This document shows positions 55,847 to 64,000 of a DNA stretch of 64,000 nt, piece by piece. This stretch comes from Atherix ibis (taxonomy: Eukaryota > Arthropoda > Insecta > Diptera > Athericidae). The first letter of the stretch is position 1. Every line of letters begins with the position of its first letter. Where the stretch lies: assembly GCA_958298945.1 (NCBI GenBank), contig OY282606.1, positions 27,563,740 through 27,627,739 of the forward strand, in the 5' to 3' direction. The notes beneath the pieces were generated by a model. It ran no database searches. It had not been told where the DNA came from and was given only the letters and a program-made list of their open reading frames with translations. Both the position numbers and the translations under genes were made by a program.

Positions 55847-57087
55847 CGAGGGTCGTTCAATAAGTCCTTAGAAAAAGATGGAAAAAAATTGTTTTTAAAA
55901 TTTTTTTTTTTTTTTTCAACATAGCTCAACCGTTTTTCCAAAATTTTTATCCCGTCCAAAAAATAGGATCTCGGAAGTTCTGCAAAATACTCATCCGTTT
56001 GAGCAATGACGTCCTCGTTGGAAGTGAACCGTAGTCCGCCAAGCCATTTCTTCAGATTGGGGAAAAAAATAGTCACTCGGGGCCAAATCTGGTAAATAAG
56101 CGGGATGCTGCAACAATTCTATTCTCAATTCCACAATTTTGGCCATGGAAACAGCGCAGGTGTGCACACGCGCATTGTCCTGATGCAAGAGGATTTTTTT
56201 CTTCTTCAGATGGGGGTGTTTCTCTTTGATTTCCTCGCTCAACGGTTGCAATAACGACCCGTAATACGCTCCTGTTATTGTTTTTCCTTTTTCCAAATAG
56301 TCGATAAAAATTATGCCCTGCGAATCCCAAAAGATCGTGGCCATCACCTTGCCGGCCGATGGCACAGTTTTTACCTTCTTCGGAGCCCGTTCACCCTTGA
56401 AAATCCACTATGATGACTGTCTCTTCGTTTCTGGAGTGTAGTAGTGTATCCAGGTTTCGTCCACAGTGACATATCGACGAAGGAATTCGGCAGGATTGCG
56501 ATGAAAGAGTGCCAACATAGCCTCAGAGTCCACTACACGATTGCGCTTATTCTCCTCTGAGAGTAAACGCGGCACCCATCTTGCCGAATTTTTTTTCACA
56601 GACAATTTTTCATGCAAAATTGAAGCGACTGTACCTTGTGATATGCCTGTGGCCTCAACTAATTCGCGCACTTTAATTCGCCGATCGTTCAAAATCAGAT
56701 CTGGGATTTTGTCGATGATTTCAGGAGTAGACACCTCAACTGGGCGTCCTGAACGATGTTCATCTTTTGTGGATGAACGGCCACGTTTAAATTCATTCAC
56801 CCAATTGTAAACCGTCGCAAACACAGGTGCAGATGTGCCATGAACTGCATCCAATTCGGCTTTGATTTCTTTCGGGCTTAAGCCTTTCAAATGGAGATGT
56901 TTGATGACAGCCCTAAACTCGCTTTTTTCCATTGTTATGCACAAATAAATGTCGTTAACTTTAATCGACGATAGAAATTGACCTACGCTATGGATCGAGC
57001 TGAAATTTTGACTTACAAAAAAAAATCTTTACCGACACTACGAGCGCAATTTCTCGGATTTTCTAAGGACTTATTGAACGACCCTCG
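55847..57087 (-). mobile_element. mar-B mariner element, better-preserved copy
   Basis: TA borders at 55845-55846 and 57088-57089. Left CGAGGGTCGTTCAATAAGTC and right GACTTATTGAACGACCCTCG (one base off at the inner edge) form near-perfect inverted repeats. 1,241 bp. Closely similar to 38422-39695. Confidence 0.93.
55930..56944 (-). pseudogene. mar-B transposase with few inactivating lesions
   Basis: Open from MCITMEKSEFRAVIKHLHLK through both helix-turn-helix regions, WVPRLLSEENKRNRVVDSEA and VTVDETWIHYYTPETKRQSS (56408). One nonsense codon (Gln to stop) follows, then the same frame continues WIFKGERAPKKVKTVPSAGK, VMATIFWDSQGIIFIDYLEK, ILLHQDNARVHTCAVSMAKI and LPDLAPSDYF, where a frameshift occurs (about 56075). 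The C-terminal 15-20 residues are altered by a small deletion. All three catalytic Asp are present, with 34 residues between the second and third (DD34D). Probably inactive, but recently so. Confidence 0.92.
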
Positions 57088-57089
57088 TA

Positions 57090-58239
57090 TATTTTAGTAA
57101 AAAAAAAAATAATAAAAAATATGGAATCTTATAGAACGCAATATACTGCACTACGACCAGGAGGCTAATTGGCGACTACGATAATCAAACATAAAGAAGG
57201 TGAACTGCTTTTCAAACTGGCGTTGGACGCATAGGCTATGGAGGGGATAGTTAGCCAAGAGAATAACTTACAGATAAATCTGTCTTGGACCCTGTAAAGC
57301 TAAAGAAAGATGGACCTTCGGCCAGTCTCATTAAGGATTAAAACCATCGGAGAGGTCTGATGCGTATAACTGGCCAGTCTATTACAACTGTCAACCACTA
57401 CATCCTCTTTGCAGAGATATGTCTGATTGACGCAACTGCTCTAACTCCATACCCGCCACTGACCTACATTAAAACCATTCTAAGGATAGTATTGATCCTG
57501 TCGAGAGTACCGTTGATTTACCCATTCCATCATCCTCCACGGTAAATAGTAATACCCTGTCCTCTTATGTAGTCTACGGGGTTGAGGGCAGACAGGCCTA
57601 AGCGTTGAACGATGAAAACGATCCTTTTCTACAGGGGGATGGACATGGTTGAGTATCTTGAAAGTTTTTTCCAGCCACCAACACGAAAACGCCATCCTTA
57701 TATAGGAGATATTCTATGTGGAAAGCGATTGGAATATTAAACCGATACTTGAGCCGAAGAGTATAGTGGAAAGAATGGATCCTTGTGGAATGCCTGTCTC
57801 TGTAATGCGAAAGGACAAAAAAAACATCTTCCGGATTCGTAGAAGATTCAGTATGTTGGAGCAAATCCCCCCCCTTCCCTTCCAATCTACTGCTCAACCA
57901 GCTGAATGATAATTTTAGGATCGAAAATGTCTCTTCTAAATCAAAAGAGGACAGTACACCATAAAATTTGTGTTTATAGCATTTCTGTATGCCATGTTGT
58001 AGTTCTAAAAGCAGTTTATATTTATTATTAATGATTCAAAATCAATCCTTGGCGTTTCGTCCTAATCTTTGGACATTCAGAATCAGTTTTCAGAGTGTGG
58101 TTCTGAGGTTTGAAGAGTAATTGAAGGCCATTAAGTGGTTACATAATCACATTCATATTAATTAAGAAAAAAATTGGATGAGTTACCTAGAAATGGTACT
58201 TGGCGAGATTCTCTTACTGCTACTAAAAATTTATACTAA
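57090..58239. other. Less AT-rich region, no recognised gene
   Basis: Base composition resembles decayed coding DNA. The frames (for example 57360-57545 +, 57598-57897 -) are short and give no motif I recognise. Since a LINE C-terminal fragment follows at 58240, part of it may be older LINE sequence; unproven. Confidence 0.3.
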
Positions 58240-58615
58240 AAACGAAATCTTGACTTGTGTGATATCTCTAGAATGATCTTGCCTAAACAAGATCACAAAA
58301 GAACAGAAAGCCTACTGAGGACAGGTAGGGCTCACATTAGCATGCTGTCCAAGATCATTTTAGCTCATTGCATAATAAAGACATATGCTAGACAACAAGG
58401 TATCCCCGCAAATGACTTCTCTCGTAGCTGTAAAGACGAGGAGTAAGAGGATGCCCAGTCTTCACATCCCTCAAAGGGGTCTGGTCGTTTTTTCTTGGAT
58501 GATTTGAGTGATCACAAAAATCAAACACTGCAATTGGTTCCCAGAGTAACATCAGCTTTGATAATCACGTGGTATCACAACGGACTTGAATTTTGTCAAA
58601 GTTTGTTCGACTAAA
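58240..58615 (+). pseudogene. LINE ORF2 C-terminal fragment
   Basis: The frame at 58255 reads CDISRMILPKQDHKRTESLL, RTGRAHISMLSKIILAHCII, KTYARQQGIPANDFSRSCKD and ends EE before a stop. In the next frame come FFLDDLSDHKNQTLQLVPRV and TSALI. GHCLI...AxxxGIxANDxCRSCxDEEE...FFDDLSDL is the usual C-terminal region (after RNase H, with a Cys/His cluster) of insect Jockey/I/R1-type LINEs. The Cys cluster is incomplete and the reading frame is broken. It may belong to the same family as the endonuclease fragment at 43080-44420, but I cannot link them. Confidence 0.62.
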
Positions 58616-58910
58616 ACAGCGGAAAGCCCATCTAATCTAACCTAACTTAACCTAAGACTAAAAGTCAGTATATTTTTTGACTAGACTTAAGACGATCTGG
58701 TTTACGAAGCCTTCTTCAATAGGTTTTATAATTAAAAATTTGTTATGGTAGTCTTATCGATGGTATTGATGATTTGCTCGGTACCAAAGGGGTAGCACTA
58801 CTGCCAGAAGATGCCGTGATTTGATGACGCTTCATTGAATTTACGAAAAAACCGACGATACGATCGTACCTACAAGTGAAGCTGTGGGATCAGCGTCATA
58901 ACGCTATCAT
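58616..58910. other. Spacer downstream of the LINE fragment
   Basis: Contains CTAATCTAACCTAACTTAAC near 58631, of the kind found in LINE 3' tails. Otherwise nothing recognised. Confidence 0.3.
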
Positions 58911-59049
58911 GATAGAGTGGAAATTATTTGGCGTTGGGTTGTTGAGTTTCTACTTCCCAGAGCTATCAGGTCCTATTTTTGGGCCTCGATTTTAATATGA
59001 GGTAAAAGAGATTATCGTCGTTCCCAAAAGGGGCACGCCAAATTTATTT
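58911..59049 (+). repeat. Direct repeat flanking the 13-bp array, left copy
   Basis: GATAGAGTGGAAATTATTTG ... GTTGGGTTGTTGAGTTTCT ... AATTTATTT matches 61208-61327 with about a 20-base insertion and scattered changes. The translated line EIIVVPKRGTPNLF has a faint resemblance to the finger region of LINE reverse transcriptase; not claimed. Confidence 0.8.
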
Positions 59050-61207
59050 ACAAATTTATTGCTAAAAATTCCTACTGAAAATTTGTACTGAAAATTCCTA
59101 CTGAAAATTTGTACTAAAAATTTCTACTAAAAATTTCTAAGGAAAATTTCTACTGAAAATTTTTAAGGAAAATGCCTACTAAAAATTTCTACAAAAAATT
59201 GCTAAGGAAAATGTCTACTAAAAATGCCTACTAAAAATTTGTACTGAAAATTTCTACTGAAAATTCCTACTGAATATTCGTACTAAAAATGTGTACTAAA
59301 AATTCCTACTAAAAATTTCTACTGAAAATTCCTACTGAATATTCGTACTAAAAATGTCTGCTAAAATTTTGTACTAAAAGTTCCTACTAAAAATTTCTAC
59401 GGAAAATTTCTACTGAAAATTTCTACTAAAAATTTCGACTGAAAATTCCTACTGATAATTTCTACGGAATATGCGTACTAAAAATTTGTAATAAAAATTT
59501 ATCAGGATAATTTCAACTAAAAATTCCTACTGAAAATTTCTACTAAAAATTTCTACTGAGAATTTGTAAAGAAAATTTCTACTAAAAATTCCTACTGAAA
59601 ATTTGTACTGAAAATTCCTACTGAAAATTTCTACTAAAAATTTCTAAGGAAAATTTCTACTGAAAATTTTTAAGGAAAATGTCTACTAAAAATTTCTACA
59701 AAAAATTTCTAAGGAAAATTTCTATTAAAAATTCCTACTGAAAATTTCTAAGGAAAATTTCTACAAAAAATTGCTAAGGAAAATGTCTACTAAAAATTCC
59801 TACTAAAAATTTCTACTGAAAATTCCTACTGAATATTCGTACTAAAAATTTCTACTAAAAATTTCTAAGGAAAATTTCTACTGAAAATTTTTAAGGAAAA
59901 TGTCTACTAAAAATTTCTACAAAAAATTGCTAAGGAAAATTTCTACAAAAAATTTCTAAGGAAAATTTCTACTAAAAATTCCTACTGAAAATTTCTAAGA
60001 AAAATTTCTACTTAAAATTTCTACAAAAAATTGCTAAGGAAAATGTCTACTAAAAATTCCTACTAAATATTAGTACTAAAAATTTCTACTAAAAATTTCT
60101 AAGGAAAATTTCTACTAAAAATTTTGAATGAAAATTCCTACTGAATGTTCGTACTAAAAAATTCTACTAAAAATTTCTACTAAAAATTCGTACTATAAAT
60201 TTCTACTAAAAATTTCTACTGAAAATTCCTGCTAAATATTCGTACTAAAAATTTCTACTGAATATGCGTACTAAAAATTTGTATTAAAAATTTGTAAGGA
60301 AAATTTCTACTGAATATTCGTACTAAAAATTTGTACTAAAAATTTGTACTAAAAATTTCTAAGGAAAATTTCTACTAAAAATTTCGACTGAAAATTCCTA
60401 CTGAATGTTCGTACTAAAAATTTCAACAAAAATTTGCTAAGGAAAATTTCTACAAAAAATTTCTAAGGAAAATTTCTATTAAAAATTCCTACTAAAAATT
60501 TCTAAGGAAAATTTCTACTAAAAATTTCTACAAAAAATTGCTAAGGAAAATGTCTACTAAAAATTCCTACTAAAAATTTCTACTGAAAATTCCTACTGAA
60601 TATTCGTACTAAAAATTTGTACTAAAAATTTCTAAGGAAAATTTCTACTGAAAATTTTTAAGGAAAATGTCTACTAAAAATTTCTACAAAAAATTGCTAA
60701 GAAAAATTTCTACAAAAAATTTCTAAGGAAAATTTCTACTAAAAATTCCTACTGAAAAATTTTAAGGAAAATTTCTACTTAAAATTTCTACAAAAAATTG
60801 CTAAGGAAAATGTCTACTAAAAATTCCTACTAAATATTCGTACTTAAAAATTTCTACTAAAAATTTTGACTGAAAATTCCTACTGAATGTTCGTACTAAA
60901 AAATTCTACTAAAAATTTCTACTAAAAATTTCTAAGGAAAATGGCTACTAAAATTTTTACTAAAAATTTCTACTGAAAATTCCTACTAAAAATTTGTACT
61001 GAAAATTCCTACTGAAAATTTGTACTGAAAATTCCTAGTGAAAATGTCTACTGAAAATTTATATGGAAAATTTCGACTGAAAATTCCTACTGAATATTTG
61101 TACTAAAAATTTCTACTGAAAATTTCTAGTAAAAATTTCTACTAAAAATTTCTACTAAAAATTTCTACTAAAAATTCCTCTGACAAATCCTTCTAAAAAT
61201 TTCTACC
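59050..61207 (+). repeat. 13-bp minisatellite, about 166 units
   Basis: The unit is TACTAAAAATTTC with common variants TACTGAAAATTCC, TAAGGAAAATTTC, TACAAAAAATTGC and TACTGAATATTCG. Almost every unit keeps 13-bp phase over 2.16 kb. Variant order repeats: the series TAAGGAAAATGTC, TACTAAAAATTTC, TACAAAAAATTGC, TAAGGAAAAT... recurs near 59665, 59895, 60520 and 60660, which shows higher-order duplication of multi-unit blocks. 13 is not a multiple of 3, so it does not encode a repeat protein. Confidence 0.95.
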
Positions 61208-61327
61208 GATAGAATGGAAAGCATTTGGTGTTGGGTTGTTGAGTTTCTCCTCTCCAAAGCTATCCGGTCCTATATTTGGCCAAGAGAGATCATCGTCGTT
61301 CACAAAAAGGGCACTCCAAATTTATTT
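61208..61327 (+). repeat. Direct repeat flanking the 13-bp array, right copy
   Basis: GATAGAATGGAAAGCATTTG ... GTTGGGTTGTTGAGTTTCT ... CCAAATTTATTT matches the left copy at 58911-59049. Confidence 0.8.
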
Positions 61328-63880
61328 GGCCGCGGAGTGCTATAGGACGGATTTGGGAATAGGCCAAGAAGGGAAGGACCAGCGAAGTCTCTCCCACCAA
61401 ATGGGAGGGACGGTCGGTTTCACCTTTTTTTCTCTTTCTTTTCTTTGGTTTTTGGAGCTCTTCTTTTTATTTTTTTTACGTTTTCCAAATTGTTTTAAAT
61501 TTTTTCTTTTCGATCCATTCAGGAAAGATAAACTTCTCAATTCCTATTCCTTTGCCTTTTTGCTGGATAGTTTCTTTTTAGTTTTATTTTGTATTTTTTT
61601 TAATTAGTTTTCACCAGTCATCTTTATTTTTTCTTCTTCTTCCCGTCCCATGGAGAACATAACACCTTCGGGGGTCTCTATTATCCGCTACCATATATGT
61701 TCCGGCATGATTTGTTTTTCTGTCTATGGTGGGTTTACATGTCTGCTGAAAACTTTGAACAACTAAAAACTCCACACCACGCAATCTTCTTGCCGAACTT
61801 CACGTTCATTTTACTACCTTCTCGTCCTTTTCAACACCCAAGAATACTTATTATATTCTTTATAACCATAACAAATTAGAAACCAGGAACAAATTTATAT
61901 ATTATTCTATCGGATGTTAGAAAAAAAAAAACCCAAACTTTTAAAATAAGTTGCCCATGTGCACATATTCGTACCCTGTTCCCCATACTTTTATGCCCTT
62001 CTTAACGTAAACGAACTTCTTATCCAATGATCAGGACTAAAGAAAAAAACCAACAATCATCTTCAAACGATGCGAAATTTCTGTATCACACTGTGCAATT
62101 TTTATTTGGTTTTATTTTATTTTACCGAAAAATCTGTTATTTTCCATTTGCTATCTGCACCAAACAGTTGAACCCCTCTAAGATTGGTAGAGGGACCCTT
62201 TTGAAATTGTTGTGCGCGTCTTCGATGCATTTCACAATATAAGTTAAGATTTTTTTTCTTTCTTGAAATTTCCAATATTGATATTTCTTGAAATTTGTGG
62301 CGCGTAATCCTAAGCAGAAGCAATTGTAAAGTACTGGCCCTAAATTCTCTAATTTCATATAATGCTGGAATATGTTCTGTTCTTATTCGTTTCGGTCTAT
62401 GCAAGTAAATGACTTCAAAAGGTTAGGTAGGGGTCTTTTTGAGACCCATTCATATATGTACATACAATCAACATAAATATAAGAACAATAAAATTTTAAA
62501 ATGCATAAAAAACTCCCATTCCGTATTTGATATTTGAATAAAACAATAGCGTCTTATATTATGCATTTTTTTGTGTGTGCCTAATATGAGTACGGTGGTG
62601 GTGACTTCCACGCAACAATAAACACCCACCTGAACGGTAGACGTTAAAAGCAAAAGGGAAACAAAACGGAAGGTAGTAATGAGATCGGCTAGGATAGAGA
62701 AATTCATACTCGATAACAACGTCTTGTAGATCTTTCGTCTTTTCTCCTCTCCCTTTTTCCTTAAGGTTAGTCTTGGTTCTTTTGCCATTGTAATAATTTC
62801 TATATGAAACTACGGTTTACATTGAGTTTTTGGTGTAAACACGAAGCAAATGACAAATATTGAAGTTGAAGGAAGCAAAGATTAACATAAAATTGACGTA
62901 GGCTGCTCTAGAATCCAGAGCTATTTTCTATTCTGTTATAGGAAAACAGAAGTTGTTGACTCGCAGAGGAAGCCTACGTTCTAGAAATCGGGAAGACTAT
63001 ATCGTCTGTGTACTGGCAACCTACGCTTTGTGTACGATTTTAAGGATGTTTTCTTCATCTTCTATTGTCACTGTTATCAATTGTGTGCTCTTGTATATCG
63101 GATAAGGATATCTGTCGTCCTTTTATTGCCAGAGAGCATATTATATTTGTGGCACGCGTTTAAATCGGAACACCTTTAATTTTTTTCCCATTCTAGGATT
63201 CATCTAGGACTAAAGGGCTCGAATAGAGATTTAAAGAATTCTTGATTTATTGACTGACCGCCTTAACTCCAGTTATTGTATTTTCAACAAAACAACAGCA
63301 ACAAAAAAAAAAACAAAATCAATTTCATTTATATTTGCAATGTGCGAAAAATTTGATGAAAATGTGTTTGCGAAGAGGTGCGCTTCGTTTCCTTCCGCTC
63401 ATATTTGATATTTTCTTTTCTGCAAAAATATTTACTTTTGTTAGAAAAAAAAAACATAAAAAAATAAAATGGATTTATTAACAAAAATCAGGTCCTTTTT
63501 AAGGATATCAAAACGGTGATGAATTTAAAGTAAAAAAAAAAAAACATTTCAAAACAGATATCAACGTGTCCCTTACAGATTCATTGGTAAATATTATTCC
63601 TTATTTTTTTTTTAAAAAGTATTCCTTGGTACCCCAAGCAGATTAACATCAAAAGTTAATTTATGATATTGGGAAGTATTGAGATGGGAGTAAACAGCCA
63701 TCGGCGTTTTAATAAATCTTGCGGCTACTGTCTCTTGAGTCTCTTAGGCCTCTGGTGAGCATATTTTTCCAGGGAGCACAATAGACGAAAGTTCTCCTAC
63801 GAGTGGATCATGACGATAGGATAAACGGTGTATAAAACTATTTAGAACATAAAAGGAGGCTAGCTGGGTGTATAACTTAA
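61328..63880. other. No recognised gene
   Basis: Mixed composition. Frames such as 61236-61607 (+, starts inside the flanking repeat), 62117-62404 (-) and 62468-62788 (-) have no motif I can name and are overlapped by other frames. Poly(T)/poly(A) runs are frequent. Probably intron or old repeat DNA. Confidence 0.35.
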
Positions 63881-63884
63881 AAAT

Positions 63885-64000
63885 GCGGGATTTTTGGCAA
63901 ACTTTCCGTGTTTATTTTAAAAAATTGTTACAATATATTTTATTCAAAGTATTGTCCATCGGAAGCCACTACTTTTTCCCATCTTTCTGGCAACATATGG
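63885..64000 (-). pseudogene. 3' end of a mariner transposase running off the window
   Basis: Read on -, the last bases give CCATATGTTGCCAGAAAGAT, then GKSSGFRWTIL-like sequence in one frame and MLPERWKKVVASDGQYF in the neighbouring frame. This is the C-terminal 'LPxRWxKxVxxDGxYF' of mariner transposases, as at 42010. The TIR would begin near CTTAAAAATGCGGGATTTTT (63870-63890). Partial, cut by the window edge. Confidence 0.7.

Noticed and set aside
59050..61207. CRISPR-like or coding repeat interpretation of the 13-bp array
   Set aside because: Units are contiguous with no spacers, and 13 is not a multiple of 3; it is a minisatellite in a eukaryotic genome.
61236..61607. 123-codon + frame
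   Set aside because: Begins in the flanking direct repeat and ends in a Phe/Leu-rich poly(T) region; the faint resemblance of IIVVHKKG to a reverse transcriptase finger was too weak to claim.

Overview
The window looks like nuclear DNA of a schizophoran (higher) fly. It is very AT-rich, with long introns, GTAAGT-type splice donors and dense Tc1/mariner relics. Its one clearly recognisable host gene has all its coding exons closely matching my recollection of Drosophila Zip99C, a ZIP13/SLC39A13-type metal transporter. I cannot name the species. Most open frames here are chance frames in AT-rich DNA or shadows of transposons.

Host genes. Zip99C is on the + strand in five coding exons between 33042 and 41044, predicting 358 residues. 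Its 6.6-kb intron 1 is packed with repeats. Three other likely first coding exons have good starts but I cannot name the proteins: 790 down to about 296 (-), 11838 down to 11643 (-), and 46595-46886 (+). The partner exons of these three lie outside the window or are not recognisable here.

Mobile DNA. (1) A family with 28-bp terminal inverted repeats starting CTTAGATTAAAG, 8-bp target duplications (GGCGTACC around 3068-4527) and a remnant THAP-type zinc-finger exon fits the P-element superfamily. Copies or pieces lie at 3068-4527, 6354-9850, 10097-10363, 27832-29880 and 36131-36802. (2) A DD34D mariner family, 'mar-A', has ends GAGGTCTGTTCAAAAAGTAT. It has seven copies, four of which share a hybrid structure with two inverted 5' ends. 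(3) A second DD34D mariner, 'mar-B', has ends GAGGGTCGTTCAATAAG and two copies (38422-39695 and 55847-57087). (4) A mariner with ends TTGGGTTGTCCGG carries a triplicated 171-bp end (7362-8645). (5) A decayed family with DD41D spacing (rosa-like) has at least seven remnants. (6) Older mariners lie at 2185-2965, 5065-6190, 25690-26170, 41990-42890 and 63885-64000. (7) A pogo/Tigger-type element lies at 47247-48670. (8) There are LINE ORF2 fragments: an endonuclease domain split by mar-A (43080-44420) and a C-terminal region at 58240-58615.

Tandem DNA. A 13-bp minisatellite of about 2.16 kb (59050-61207) lies between direct repeats of 120-140 bp. About five copies of a roughly 240-bp unit lie at 48730-50120. 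A 505-bp tandem duplication includes a P-like end (9592-10601). A dispersed 1.57-kb duplication occurs at 28037-29606 and 34426-36802. Zip99C intron 1 also contains a perfect 40-bp-stem hairpin (33341-33424).

The elements are nested and this gives a relative order. mar-A inserted into the older mariner, into the LINE, into two DD41D copies and into the dispersed duplication, so it is among the youngest families here. No operon, CRISPR array or rRNA was found, and no tRNA was seen by eye.
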